From positions 2,983,001 through 3,047,000 of the forward strand of contig CP099617.1 of NCBI GenBank assembly GCA_024072375.1: DNA of 64,000 nt. Direction: 5' to 3'. The notes below the pieces were generated by a model that was given only the letters and a program-made list of their open reading frames with translations, ran no database searches and had not been told where the DNA came from. Origin of the DNA: Sphingomonadaceae bacterium OTU29LAMAA1. Lineage in GTDB: Bacteria > Pseudomonadota > Alphaproteobacteria > Sphingomonadales > Sphingomonadaceae. Position 1 is the stretch's first letter. Each line of letters starts with the position of its first letter. The position numbers and the translations under genes are program-made. Shown here one piece after another: positions 45,816 through 54,571 of this stretch.

Positions 45816-46163
45816 TCAGCGATAGCGCATTAGCCAACCGATCCGGCGGGTGGTCTGTTTCGTCAAACAGGCAGGATGGTTCAACGTCTCGATCGTGCCG
45901 GCACCGTCGCGATCGTCAAGCGGACAGGCCGCATCACGCTCCCGGATCCACGCTCGTTGCGACGTCCGGAGGGTGACCCGACGGGCAGCAGGTAGGCGCC
46001 TCATTGTCCTGGTATATGTTGCGTTCAGTTGAGCATCTGCCCGTTTGTAGTCTGCGACGAAACAGGCCGACATCGCGGATGTCACGCCCTTTGCCGCCTC
46101 GCCTGCGTTTAGGCAGCGATCGAGCGGGCTGGAGGCGGCAAGGGCAAATACGAGGACGAGCAT
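45816..46163 (-). CDS. Secreted LprI/DUF1311-like protein
   Basis: 115 residues with a short signal (MLVLVFALAAS). It has the pattern of the lysozyme-inhibitor LprI N-terminal domain: DRCLNAG, DAQLNATYTRTMRRL, TLRTSQRAWIRERDAAC, with paired cysteines. Periplasmic; such proteins can inhibit lysozyme, but many have no tested role. Confidence 0.72.
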   Translation of the reverse strand: MLVLVFALAASSPLDRCLNAGEAAKGVTSAMSACFVADYKRADAQLNATYTRTMRRLPAARRVTLRTSQRAWIRERDAACPLDDRDGAGTIETLNHPACLTKQTTRRIGWLMRYR

Positions 46164-46261
46164 CGGTGATCTCCGTTGTCCGATGAACGTCGGGCACCAC
46201 CTGCGGTTGCGACGTTAGCGGTCGTCCTGTCGCGTCAGCCGGTGCCCGCCAGCAACGCTGG

Positions 46262-47152
46262 TCAGATCTGTAGTTGAACGGTGCCGCGACGAGCGGTCAT
46301 CGCCGCGCCGATTGAGGAGCATACGATCAGCCCGATCGCCAGCCACTGTCCGGTGCTCAGCACCTCGCCGAGCAGCGTCAGGCCCATCAGCGCACCGACC
46401 GCCGGTTCGGCGCTCATCAGCGTGCCGAACGTATTCGACGGCAGCCGCCGGAGCGCGATCATCTCCATGCCATAGGGGATGGCGCTCGACAGGATGCCGA
46501 CGACGAGCCCCAGGGCGAGCACCTCTGGACGGAGCAGAGCGGTACCGGCTTCCGCGATGCCGACCGGCGCCGCGACCAGAGCTGCGACGATCATGCCACC
46601 AGCGGCCGCGGCCGGGCCGTGCGCCTCGCTCGCGCGCTTGCCGATCAGAATGTACAGAGCCCAGCACGCACCGGCGAATAGCGCCAGCACGATCCCGCGC
46701 CAGTCCAGCGAAGCCGAACCGCTCCATAGGGGAAGCAGCAGTGTCAGGCCGGCCACGGCCAAGCCGATCCAGACGAAGTCGATCCGACGTCGCGAGGTGA
46801 AAACGGCGACCGCAAGTGGGCCGGTGAACTCAATCGCGATGGCGACACCGAGCGGAATGTATGTGAGCGCGTTGTAGAAGCTGAGGTTCATCGCCCCAAG
46901 CACGACGCCGTAGCCGACCAGCGGCCGCCAGCCGGCGTTGAGGCGCAGGCGCCACGGCCGCAGGATGATCGACAGGACCAGCGCACCGACGATCAGGCGG
47001 ATCGCGGTCGCGCCGTCGGCACCGACGATCGGGAACAGGCGCTTGGCAAACGACGCGCCACAGGTGACGGACACGAGGGACAGGACGAGAGCGCCGAGCG
47101 CCGGATAGTCAGTGGTCGAGGAAGTATGCGGCGTGCGAAGGGCAGGGGTCAT
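46262..47152 (-). CDS. EamA/RhtA-type drug-metabolite transporter
   Basis: 296 residues from ATG 47152 with ten hydrophobic segments in two EamA halves ([22 protein letters not shown]; later [20 protein letters not shown] and [17 protein letters not shown]). The second-half motif matches RhtA threonine/homoserine exporters. It is divergent from an AsnC-type regulator with a 17-bp palindrome between them, so amino-acid-responsive export is likely. Confidence 0.85.
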   Translation of the reverse strand: MTPALRTPHTSSTTDYPALGALVLSLVSVTCGASFAKRLFPIVGADGATAIRLIVGALVLSIILRPWRLRLNAGWRPLVGYGVVLGAMNLSFYNALTYIPLGVAIAIEFTGPLAVAVFTSRRRIDFVWIGLAVAGLTLLLPLWSGSASLDWRGIVLALFAGACWALYILIGKRASEAHGPAAAAGGMIVAALVAAPVGIAEAGTALLRPEVLALGLVVGILSSAIPYGMEMIALRRLPSNTFGTLMSAEPAVGALMGLTLLGEVLSTGQWLAIGLIVCSSIGAAMTARRGTVQLQI

Positions 47153-47227
47153 GGTTGTTCTCGGAATGGGATACTGCCGAGAAAGTACTGGCCGAACGAG
47201 ATCGGCGTGGTTCGATTTGGCGCTGAA

Positions 47228-47244
47228 CCGATAAAGTTTATCGG
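47228..47244. promoter_or_regulatory. Perfect palindrome between the transporter and asnC-type genes
   Basis: CCGATAAA-G-TTTATCGG, with 8-bp perfect arms, lies 14 nt before the regulator ATG. It is the probable operator of the Lrp/AsnC protein for both divergent genes. Confidence 0.65.
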
Positions 47245-47258
47245 CTAGATGGCTCACG

Positions 47259-47732
47259 ATGAGCAAGGCTATCGCCCTCGACGCGTTCGACCGGAAGCTG
47301 CTGGAACGCCTGCAGGTCGACGCGCAGACACCCATTCCCGTTCTCGCCGACGAGATCGGGCTGTCCGCGCCGGCCTGCTATCGACGCATACGGCGCCTGC
47401 GTGACACCGGCGCGATCAACCGGGAAGTGGCGGTCGTCCACCCTCGCACCCTCGGTTGGCCGCTGTCGATGCTCGTGCTGGTCACGATGGAACGCGAGAA
47501 CGCGCGCACGGTCGACGAGATGATGCGGATGCTGAAGAACGTTCCCGAAGTGATCGAGGCCTGGAACGTCACCGGCGATCACGACTTCGTCGTCCGGATG
47601 CTGGCGCGCGACATGGAGAGCTACGACGAACTGGTACGCGAATTGTTCGCCGCGGACGATCGCGTGCGCAGCTTCAAGACGCTCGTCGTTATCCGCCAGG
47701 TCAAGGATGCAAGCCCCGTTCCCGTCGCATAG
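47259..47732 (+). CDS. Lrp/AsnC-family regulator
   Basis: 157 residues: N-terminal helix-turn-helix ([20 protein letters not shown] then [19 protein letters not shown]), then the RAM ligand-binding domain ([30 protein letters not shown]). It probably senses an amino acid and controls the divergent EamA exporter and itself through the palindrome at 47228. Confidence 0.9.
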   Translation: MSKAIALDAFDRKLLERLQVDAQTPIPVLADEIGLSAPACYRRIRRLRDTGAINREVAVVHPRTLGWPLSMLVLVTMERENARTVDEMMRMLKNVPEVIEAWNVTGDHDFVVRMLARDMESYDELVRELFAADDRVRSFKTLVVIRQVKDASPVPVA

Positions 47733-47816
47733 GCAGCGCGCTGATCAGCCAGTCCGGGGCTTGGAGTCACATCCGCAAGGTTGTGCAGCTTTTCGCCAGC
47801 TGAGCCTGAGCAGCAA

Positions 47817-47877
47817 GCTGAACAAGAGTCCGCTTTCGAGCGGGGCACTGAGGCTGCTGAGCGACCGTTTCTGGGTC
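47817..47877 (+). repeat. 60-bp intergenic repeat, copy 7 of 11
   Basis: GCTGAACAAGAGTCCGCTTT start and CCGTTTCTGGGTC end; 61 bp. It lies at the 3' ends of two convergent genes. Confidence 0.65.
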
Positions 47878-48274
47878 AACGTACCGACGAGGCCCGCGAT
47901 TCGTCGTATGCGGTCACTGCCTCCGCCATCGCCTGCTCCTGATCCAGTGCCCACGAACAGAGCGCTTCGAAGGGTTCACGAAGCGAATGGCCTAGCGGGG
48001 TGATCGTATAGACGACGCCGATCGGAGTGGTCGGGATCACAGCGCGCGTGATCAGTCCATGACGTTCTAGGCGCTTCAGTGCATCGGCGAGCGACTTGTG
48101 TGTGATGCCGTCAAGCCGCCGCTTAATTTCATTGAATCGCGCCGGTTGAGGGCACAGCACGGTCAGGATCATGATCGTCCATTTATCGGCGATCTTTTCC
48201 AGCACGGGGCGGATGCGAGGCACGTCCATCATCGCCTTACACGACAGGGCCTGCAGGTCGGTATCGCTTGCCAT
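47876..48274 (-). CDS. HxlR-family transcriptional regulator
   Basis: 132 residues: CKAMMDVPRIRPVLEKIADKWTIMIL, a Cys-containing start typical of HxlR proteins, then RFNEIKRRLDGITHKSLADAL (recognition helix) and a beta-wing. It is divergent from a short-chain dehydrogenase, which it probably represses through the 19-bp inverted repeat at 48307. Confidence 0.88.
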   Translation of the reverse strand: MASDTDLQALSCKAMMDVPRIRPVLEKIADKWTIMILTVLCPQPARFNEIKRRLDGITHKSLADALKRLERHGLITRAVIPTTPIGVVYTITPLGHSLREPFEALCSWALDQEQAMAEAVTAYDESRASSVR

Positions 48275-48306
48275 ATCTACGCTACTCCAAGTGCGTTCTT
48301 GATAGC

Positions 48307-48325
48307 AGATATGCTTCGTATATCT
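48307..48325. promoter_or_regulatory. Inverted repeat operator between hxlR-type and SDR genes
   Basis: AGATATGC-TTC-GTATATCT has 8-bp arms with one mismatch and lies about 30 nt from each divergent gene start. HxlR proteins bind inverted repeats of this size. Confidence 0.6.
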
Positions 48326-48355
48326 GGTTCGCCACCTCGAACGTAAGGGCTGAAG

Positions 48356-49087
48356 ATGGCAAGGATGGCAGGCAAGGTCGCGCTGGTGGTCGGTGGAGCG
48401 AAGGGGATTGGTCTTGCGACCGCCCGCGGGCTCGCGAAGGAAGGGGCTAGGGTCCTTCTGACCGGACGTCAGTCATACGAGGTCGCTGCTGCGGTTGAGA
48501 GCATCGGTCCATCGGCGCACGGCATCGAAGCCGACGCGGCGTCCCAAGGCGATCTTGAGCGGGTCGTGGCCGAGGCCAAGCGTCTGCATGGTCGCATTGA
48601 CGCGCTGGTGCTGAACGCTGGACTGTCGGAGCCGGCTACGATCGTCGAGGAGACCGGCGAGCATTTCGACCGGCACTTCGCCGTCAACGTGCGCGGCGCG
48701 CTATTTGGAATCCAGGCGGCGCTGCCCGTGCTGAGCGACGGAGCATCGGTGGTGCTGGTCGGCTCGATCGCCGACGTGATGGGCGTGACTCCGTTCAGTA
48801 CCTACGGAGCGACCAAGGCGGCGCTGCGCTCTTATGCGCGCAGCTGGGCGGCCGAACTCGCGCCGCGTCGCATCCGCGTCAATGTCGTCGCCCCGGGACC
48901 GACCGACACAGACATGATGGCCGCGGTATCCGCGGAGATGCGGCAGATGCTCATCGCGCCTATTCCACTCGGACGCATGGCACGCCCCGACGAGGTTGCG
49001 GCCGCTGCTGTCTTCCTCCTTAGCGACGAAGCCAGCTTTATCACCGGCGCCGAACTCTGCGTCGATGGAGGCATGCGACAGGTGTAG
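48356..49087 (+). CDS. Short-chain dehydrogenase/reductase regulated by HxlR
   Basis: 243 residues, classical SDR: GGAKGIGLAT cofactor motif, NAG at the fourth strand, catalytic Ser in VGSIAD, YGATKAA with Tyr-x3-Lys, and PGPTDTDM. Glycine-rich loop and Arg (TGRQ) suggest NADP. Substrate unknown; HxlR-SDR pairs often respond to electrophiles. Confidence 0.88.
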   Translation: MARMAGKVALVVGGAKGIGLATARGLAKEGARVLLTGRQSYEVAAAVESIGPSAHGIEADAASQGDLERVVAEAKRLHGRIDALVLNAGLSEPATIVEETGEHFDRHFAVNVRGALFGIQAALPVLSDGASVVLVGSIADVMGVTPFSTYGATKAALRSYARSWAAELAPRRIRVNVVAPGPTDTDMMAAVSAEMRQMLIAPIPLGRMARPDEVAAAAVFLLSDEASFITGAELCVDGGMRQV

Positions 49088-49211
49088 CCAGATGGACAGG
49101 CGGCGCCTGACGCGTGGATCAGCTATACCGCGCGATCAGCGTCGCCCGTCTGCAGTAGGCAGCCAGGTCGACCGATCTGTTCGGAAACGCTGAGGAAGCA
49201 CATCTTGCCCT

Positions 49212-49271
49212 CCTGAACGATGACCAGAGTTGGGCGGCGAGGAACAAGCCGCGAGTGTCTGGATCTGGGTC
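49212..49271 (+). repeat. 60-bp intergenic repeat, copy 8 of 11
   Basis: CCTGAACGATGACCAGAGTT start and TCTGGATCTGGGTC end; 60 bp. Confidence 0.6.
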
Positions 49272-49371
49272 GCTGCCGCCTCGCGAGCCTCGGGTCTGAT
49301 GACGCCGGATGGCGGTACCCAAGCCATGCCTGACATCGAGAATCGAAGGCACTATTGGATGACCGTGCGAG

Positions 49372-49803
49372 ATGAAGCATCGTTGCCGAATGCCGCAGAG
49401 CCTCGCCATGACCGCCCTCCTCGTAAACAGCTACGACGAGGCCATCTCCTTCTTCGTTGGCCGCCTAGGTTTTACGTTGCGCCAAGACACGAAATTGGGG
49501 GAAGGCAAGAGGTGGGTGGTAGTCGCCCCGCCCGGCGGGACGGGCGGGCTGCTGCTTGCGGAGGCTGTTGGGCAGAGGCACCGATCGGCGGTTGGCGACC
49601 AGGGCGGCGGTCGAGTGTTCCTGTTCCTTGAGACAGACGACTTCTTTCGCGACTACCTTGCCTACACCGAGCGCGGCGTTCGTTTCGTCGAGCCGCCCCG
49701 CCGCGAGGCCTATGGCATCGTCGCCGTATTCGAGGACCTGTATGGGAACAGGTGGGACCTGATCGAGCCCGCCGCCGCGCCGCACCGTCAGCATCACGTA
49801 TGA
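49372..49803 (+). CDS. VOC-family (glyoxalase-like) protein
   Basis: 143 residues (starts at 49390 or 49408 also possible). The SYDEAISFFVGRLGF helix, RWVVVAPPGG strand, FLETDDFFRDY and C-terminal AVFEDLYGNRWDLIEP are the vicinal-oxygen-chelate fold pattern. It is probably a dimeric metalloenzyme or antibiotic-binding protein; the substrate is not evident. A 60-bp repeat stands on each side of it. Confidence 0.82.
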   Translation: MKHRCRMPQSLAMTALLVNSYDEAISFFVGRLGFTLRQDTKLGEGKRWVVVAPPGGTGGLLLAEAVGQRHRSAVGDQGGGRVFLFLETDDFFRDYLAYTERGVRFVEPPRREAYGIVAVFEDLYGNRWDLIEPAAAPHRQHHV

Positions 49804-49807
49804 TGCT

Positions 49808-49868
49808 CATGAATGAATCGCCGAAGGTCGGGCACGCTCTCAGCGCTTCGACTGACTGCGACTGGATC
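49808..49868 (+). repeat. 60-bp intergenic repeat, copy 9 of 11 (degenerate)
   Basis: CATGAATGAATCGCCGAAGG start and GCGACTGGATC end; 61 bp. The length is kept although both ends differ from the consensus. Confidence 0.45.
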
Positions 49869-49920
49869 ATTGGTCTGCAGAGGGACTAGCAGGTTGAACC
49901 GGTATATGGGTGCGATCCGC

Positions 49921-50136
49921 TCAATGTCCGAACTTCAGCGCCACGACTCCGGCGACGATCAGGCCGACACCCAAGAAGCGCATGATCGAGGTCGGATCAT
50001 TGTAGATTAGCAAACCGACCAGGAAGGTGCCCGCGGCGCCGATACCGGTCCAAACGGCATAGGTAGTGCCGATCGGGATCGACTTTTGCGCCGTCCAAAG
50101 AAGGAACCCGCTCGCGGCCATGAAGGCGATGGCCAC
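49921..50136 (-). pseudogene. SMR-family multidrug transporter, 5'-truncated
   Basis: Only 71 residues, three membrane helices (FMAASGFLLWTAQK, IPIGTTYAVWTGIGAAGTFL and FLGVGLIVAGVVALKF). SMR pumps have four helices and about 105 residues; the first, with the essential Glu14, is missing. The frame can be followed upstream for about 20 codons to an in-frame TGA without finding it. The fragment therefore cannot pump by itself. It is adjacent to the AraC-type gene start. Confidence 0.65.
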
Positions 50137-50256
50137 TAGGATGCCGGTGATGCGGTTAGCTAAAAGGAAGCCCAGCCTTCCGAAACCGCAAGATCGGGAC
50201 CGTCAACGCTGCGGCAGTGAGCTACCCTCGTCCAACTCTGTTTGAAGGTAGTGAAG

Positions 50257-51096
50257 ATGAACGGCTGGATCGCGCGAATGGAGAATGCTCTGGCGGTGCT
50301 GGCGTCCCGGCTGGACGACCCGCCATCGCTGGAAGAACTGGCCGGCGCGGCGAACGTGTCGCCGTTCCATTTCCACCGCATCTGGCGGGCGATGACCGGC
50401 GAGACGGTCGCCCGCACCATCGCACGGCTACGGATAGCCGACGCGCAGCAGCGCCTGGCCGAACCCAATGCCTCGATCACGTCGGTGGCGATGGACACCG
50501 GATTTGGCACCTCGCAGAGCTTCGCGCGAGCGTTTCGCCGGGTGGCAGGCATGTCTCCGACCGAGTTTCTGTCGAACGGCACCGGGCGCATCATCGTGGC
50601 GACCGCGGAGGAAGCACCTTTGCGCATCGAACTTCGCGACCGCGGCGAATTGGTGACGCTTCGCAAAGAGGGTGGCGCGTATCGCGAACTGAACGAACTC
50701 TTCTGGCGGCTGTGGTCTTGGGCCGAAGGCGCGGACAAGCTCGACGGTTTGGAGGGCATCTACGGCATCCCGCGCGATGATCCGGTCAGCACCGACGAGC
50801 ATCGTCTTCGCTATGACGCCTGTCTCGCCTTCACCGACCCCGGCACGCCTCCTGCCGAATTCGCGCGCATCACGCTGCCGGCCGGCGACTATGCGACGCT
50901 GCGGCATCACGGCAGCTATGACGGGCTGGAAGCGTCGAACCAGCGCGCGATCGAAGCGGTGCTGGCATCGGGGCGCGACCCGGCCGACTTCCCCCTGTTC
51001 CACCACTTCCTCGACGATCCCGACGGAGTCGCGCCCGAGGCGCTGCGCACCGACATCTTAATCCGACTCGTTTCGGTGGAGTCGCGGTCATGCTAA
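50257..51096 (+). CDS. AraC-family regulator with GyrI-like domain
   Basis: 279 residues from ATG 50257. Two AraC helix-turn-helices come first (SLEELAGAANVSPFHFHRIW and SVAMDTGFGTSQSFARAFRR), then a GyrI/SbmC-like effector domain (LRKEGGAYRELNELFWRLW, ITLPAGDYATLRHHGSYDGL). Rob-like proteins of this type bind small amphipathic drugs and activate stress genes. It overlaps the next gene by 7 nt. Confidence 0.88.
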   Translation: MNGWIARMENALAVLASRLDDPPSLEELAGAANVSPFHFHRIWRAMTGETVARTIARLRIADAQQRLAEPNASITSVAMDTGFGTSQSFARAFRRVAGMSPTEFLSNGTGRIIVATAEEAPLRIELRDRGELVTLRKEGGAYRELNELFWRLWSWAEGADKLDGLEGIYGIPRDDPVSTDEHRLRYDACLAFTDPGTPPAEFARITLPAGDYATLRHHGSYDGLEASNQRAIEAVLASGRDPADFPLFHHFLDDPDGVAPEALRTDILIRLVSVESRSC

Positions 51097-51485
51097 TCCT
51101 CGCGATGCTGCTGGCAGTCGCGACGCCGCCGACACCGCGCGCGGTGGTGATCGCGATGTTCGAGGCCTTCAACCGCCACGACGCGGCGGCCATTGCGAGG
51201 CTGTATGCCGCAGACGCGCGGCTTGCCTCGTCCGACTTCTGTGCCGCCCGTGGCAGGAACGATGTGGTACGAACCTACACGGCGCTGTTCGCAGCCTATC
51301 CGGACATCCGCGACCGGATCGATGTGATGATCGTCGAAAGGGATCGCGTTGCCGTGCGGTTCGTGGCGACGAGCCGCACGGGCGGGCTGACGATGCCGGT
51401 GCAGGCCATGATCCGGGTGCGGGACGGGCTGATCGTGGAAGACGACGCGGTGTTCGATGCCGGTGGTGAACCTTGCCAGCCATAA
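51090..51485 (+). CDS. SnoaL/NTF2-like protein
   Basis: 131 residues: AVVIAMFEAFNRHDAAAIARLYAADARL, then DIRDRIDVMIVERDRVAVRFVATSR and MPVQAMIRVRDGLIVEDDAV form the cone-shaped NTF2 fold. A short hydrophobic N-terminus may be a signal peptide. Coupled to the AraC-type gene by overlap; function unknown. Confidence 0.78.
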   Translation: MLILAMLLAVATPPTPRAVVIAMFEAFNRHDAAAIARLYAADARLASSDFCAARGRNDVVRTYTALFAAYPDIRDRIDVMIVERDRVAVRFVATSRTGGLTMPVQAMIRVRDGLIVEDDAVFDAGGEPCQP

Positions 51486-51818
51486 CCGCCCGCTGCCGCC
51501 ATGCCGGTGGTTCCAGGAACGCCTGTCCGTTCCCGAGCTTCGATCCTTCTTGGGAAAACTGGCGAGGTAGCGCGCAGGGGTGGCCTCAGCACCTCCTCCG
51601 CTGCGAACATGAACGGATGGCAGAAAGTGGGGAGCCGAAAAGATGCTGCTAATGACGGGATGTGGGTCTGGAACGACCGTAGGTGTTTAGTGCTGCCATC
51701 ATGGTGAACCATCCAACCGATGTTCGCCTTTGGCCGCCGCTTTCCAATGCTCGACGCGGGCCAGCGCCGTCCCGGGAGACTGATGGGCCCGCAGTGCGAC
51801 AAAGGCCGTTAAGGGCTG
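51486..51818. other. Intergenic region (333 bp)
   Basis: Between the SnoaL-like gene and the antiporter gene. It contains one 60-bp repeat at 51608-51667; no gene seen. Confidence 0.5.
51608..51667 (+). repeat. 60-bp intergenic repeat, copy 10 of 11
   Basis: CATGAACGGATGGCAGAAAG start and GGATGTGGGTC end; 60 bp. Confidence 0.65.
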
Positions 51819-53135
51819 ATGCCATTCGACATTTCGCCCGATCCTTACATTCTTGTCATGACCGGCGCAGGGTTGCTCATCGCGCTGGTCGCCTGGCTGC
51901 CGCTGGCGTTGAAGCGGCTTCCCTTGTCCCTGCCGATCGTTTGCATCGCGATCGGCGCGGGCATATTCCTGCTGCCGCAAGTCACGCTCCGTCCACTTCC
52001 CGTCCGCTACCCAGAGGTGACGGAGCGTTTCGCCGAGTTCGTGGTCATCATCGCGCTCATGGGTGCCGGGCTGAAGATCGACCGGGTGTTCGGCTGGCGG
52101 CGCTGGTCCATCACCTGGCGACTGCTGGTGATCACGATGCCCCTCGGCATCTTGGCCATCACGTTCCTGACGATGTGGACGCTCGGTTTGCCACTGGCGA
52201 TCGCGCTGCTGCTGGCGGCCAGCCTGGCGCCAACCGATCCCGTCCTCGCCGCGGACGTGCAGGTCGGACCGCCGAAGACCGGCGACGAGGACGAGGTTCG
52301 GTTTGGCCTGACATCGGAAGCCGGCCTGAACGACGGTGCCGCATTCCCGTTCGTACACCTCGCCATCATGCTTGCAGTCGCCATTCCGGCAGGAAAACCG
52401 TGGCTTGGCGAGTGGCTGACCTATCGCGTGCTGTGGGAGATTGCGGGTGGGATCGCCGGCGGCTGGATCGTCGGCAGGGTGTTCGGCTGGCTGACGTTCC
52501 ACGTGCCGGCGGAGACCAAGCTGGCACGGACCGGTGACGGGCTGATCGCGCTGTCGGCGACGTTCGTGTCCTATGGCGTCACTGAGATACTGCACGTCTA
52601 CGGCTTCCTAGCTGTGTTCGTCACCGCGTTGACGGTTCGGCACACGCACCGCGAGCACGAGTTCCAGGCGGACATGCATGCGATCACCGAGCAGATTGAA
52701 CGCCTCGCCATGATGGTGCTGCTAATCCTGTTCGGTGGTGCGCTGGTCAGCGGTCTGCTTGCACCTGTCACGTGGATCGACGGCGCCATCGCGCTCGTCA
52801 TCCTGCTGATCGTGCGCCCGCTGACCGGATGGGCCGGACTGCTCGGCCACCCGGCCGACCGCGGCGAGAAGATGACGCTCGCCTTCTTCGGCATCCGCGG
52901 CGTCGGATCGATCTACTACCTGGCGTACGGCATCAACCACATGAAGGTGGGTGACGCTGAACGGCTGTGGGGGATCGTCGGACTGGTCGTGCTGTTCTCG
53001 ATCCTGCTGCATGGCCTGACCGTGACCCCGATCATGCGTTCGCTCGATAAGCGCAGGGGCGTTGATCCGGACGCGGAGGCGACGCCGCCCCCCGGCTTGC
53101 AGGGGCCGGCCGATCAGGTAACGGCAAAGGGGTAG
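51819..53135 (+). CDS. CPA1-family sodium/proton antiporter
   Basis: 438 residues with about 12 membrane helices. Transport-site motifs: SLAPTDPVLAADVQVG and TSEAGLNDGAAFPFV, with the ND pair of electroneutral CPA1 exchangers, and a late FFGIRGVGSIYYLAY helix. It works at the inner membrane in pH and cation balance. The following bPH2 gene is 51 nt downstream. Confidence 0.88.
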   Translation: MPFDISPDPYILVMTGAGLLIALVAWLPLALKRLPLSLPIVCIAIGAGIFLLPQVTLRPLPVRYPEVTERFAEFVVIIALMGAGLKIDRVFGWRRWSITWRLLVITMPLGILAITFLTMWTLGLPLAIALLLAASLAPTDPVLAADVQVGPPKTGDEDEVRFGLTSEAGLNDGAAFPFVHLAIMLAVAIPAGKPWLGEWLTYRVLWEIAGGIAGGWIVGRVFGWLTFHVPAETKLARTGDGLIALSATFVSYGVTEILHVYGFLAVFVTALTVRHTHREHEFQADMHAITEQIERLAMMVLLILFGGALVSGLLAPVTWIDGAIALVILLIVRPLTGWAGLLGHPADRGEKMTLAFFGIRGVGSIYYLAYGINHMKVGDAERLWGIVGLVVLFSILLHGLTVTPIMRSLDKRRGVDPDAEATPPPGLQGPADQVTAKG

Positions 53136-53186
53136 TGGGGCCAGTCGCGAGCGTTATACAGGGGTCTGAATCAGGGAGGGGGACCC

Positions 53187-53777
53187 ATGATGGCCGAGGC
53201 CGAAGTTTACCGCGGAGCTCAGGCGGTGGTCGCCAGGGGAGAGTTCAGTCCCAAGCTGCGCATTTACATGCTGGCCTATTGGACGCTGACCCTGGTCTGC
53301 TCCGTCATCGGCATCGTCCTGCTGCCGATCTGGCTGGTCGTCGGCCCTAGCTGGATACGGCGATACCATGCCAGTCTGCGCTGCGACCTGACCGAACGAA
53401 ACGTCGTCATCGGCAAGGGTCTGCTGTTCCGGAAGGAGCTGACCATCCCGCTGGACAAGATCCAGGACATCTCGATCCGGGAAGGGCCTCTCCTGACCGC
53501 ATTCGGTCTCCTGCAGTTGAGGATTGAGACCGCCGGGCAGAGCAACACGGGAACGGGCAAATCCGATGCCGACCTGATGGGCTTGATCGATGCACGAGCA
53601 CTGCGCGACCGCATCCTCGCCGCTCGCCACGGGCTGACCGCGTCGGTTCCGTTACCCGCCGATGCCAGTCCGGACCGGCAGCTTGCAACTGAGATCCGCG
53701 ACACGCTGTTGCGGATCGAGGCCGCAATCAAGGATCAATCGCTACAAGGCACCGGCACCCCACCCTCTGCTATGTGA
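53187..53777 (+). CDS. bPH2 (bacterial pleckstrin-homology-like) membrane protein
   Basis: 196 residues. Two hydrophobic segments (YMLAYWTLTLVCSVIGIVLLPIWLV) precede the bPH2 domain: RYHASLRCDLTERNVVIGKGLLFRKE, IPLDKIQDISIREGPL, GLLQLRIETAG. YdbS/YdbT-type proteins of this fold sit at the inner membrane; function poorly known. The C-terminal ~60 residues are a helical tail. Confidence 0.82.
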   Translation: MMAEAEVYRGAQAVVARGEFSPKLRIYMLAYWTLTLVCSVIGIVLLPIWLVVGPSWIRRYHASLRCDLTERNVVIGKGLLFRKELTIPLDKIQDISIREGPLLTAFGLLQLRIETAGQSNTGTGKSDADLMGLIDARALRDRILAARHGLTASVPLPADASPDRQLATEIRDTLLRIEAAIKDQSLQGTGTPPSAM

Positions 53778-54027
53778 CGCTTCCAATCACAGTTCGCTCC
53801 GCGTCGTCATCCCCAAGTGACGAGTTGCTGTGGTCGATCTTGGTCGCCCGAACGATAACTGCCGTCGACAGCAGGATGGACGATACCAGCCCGCCGATCG
53901 CCAGCAGGCCGGATGAGTTGATCGTCACGTCCGCCCGGAGCGCCGATCGTCGGCCGATCTTCAGCTTTATGCGGGCGCGATGCCGATGTTCATGACGTGA
54001 GCGAGCGGTGTGTTCCTCGAGGTGCAT
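53770..54027 (-). CDS. Small conserved membrane protein, copy 2, divergent from umuDC
   Basis: 85 residues, the partner of the gene at 760-963. The first 60 residues are nearly the same (RSRHEHRHRARIKLKIGRRS, then the GLLAIGGLVSSILLS membrane helix), while the C-terminal 20 differ. It is divergent from umuD copy 2 with a LexA box 66 nt from its start. The recurrent pairing with umuDC suggests a role in the SOS module. Confidence 0.6.
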   Translation of the reverse strand: MHLEEHTARSRHEHRHRARIKLKIGRRSALRADVTINSSGLLAIGGLVSSILLSTAVIVRATKIDHSNSSLGDDDAERTVIGSVT

Positions 54028-54092
54028 GGCCGTTCTAACGCTGATCGCCTGACCCTGTTCAGCGTCCTGCGACGAAGCGCATCAGATTCACT

Positions 54093-54107
54093 GTTCCTCT
54101 TTCGTTC
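54093..54107 (+). promoter_or_regulatory. LexA box (GTTC-N7-GTTC), umuDC copy 2
   Basis: GTTC at 54093-54096 and 54104-54107 with the same seven-base spacer as copy 1; it lies 38 nt before the umuD ATG. Confidence 0.8.
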
Positions 54108-54145
54108 TGACGGGCGTTACAATGCGCGCGACCGAGGGAATTGAA

Positions 54146-54571
54146 ATGAACACGCTGCGGCTGCACGAAATACCGTACGAACTGGTGCCGCGCGAGGTGC
54201 CGTTCTTCCTGTGCCGCACACCCGCCGGCTTTCCGTCGCCTGCCCAGGACGACATGGAAGAGCCGATCGACCTTGGCGCTTGGCTCGTCGAGCATCCCGC
54301 CGCCAGCTACATCATGCGGGTGGACGGTCAATCGATGGCCGGCGCCGGGATCAACGACGGTGACCTGATCGTCGTGAACCGCGCGAAGACGCCGCGCTCC
54401 GGTGCCATCGTGGTGGCGCTGGTCCACAGCGATCGAACGCTGAAGCGCCTGCGACACATGGACGGCCGGCATTGGCTCATCCCGGAGGCGGAAGGCTATT
54501 CGCACATCCTCGTCGACGAGCATGTGGAGATCTGGGGCGTTGTGGTCGGCGTCGCCCGCAAAATGGCATGA
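54146..54571 (+). CDS. umuD: UmuD-like S24 self-cleaving protein, copy 2
   Basis: 141 residues, the same as copy 1 except Ser95 for Gly95. Cleavage site Ala27-Gly28, catalytic Ser63 and Lys100 are all present. It starts at ATG 54146, although eight in-frame codons precede it, because copy 1 has the same start. The stop overlaps the umuC start (ATGA), so the two proteins are made together. Confidence 0.9.
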   Translation: MNTLRLHEIPYELVPREVPFFLCRTPAGFPSPAQDDMEEPIDLGAWLVEHPAASYIMRVDGQSMAGAGINDGDLIVVNRAKTPRSGAIVVALVHSDRTLKRLRHMDGRHWLIPEAEGYSHILVDEHVEIWGVVVGVARKMA

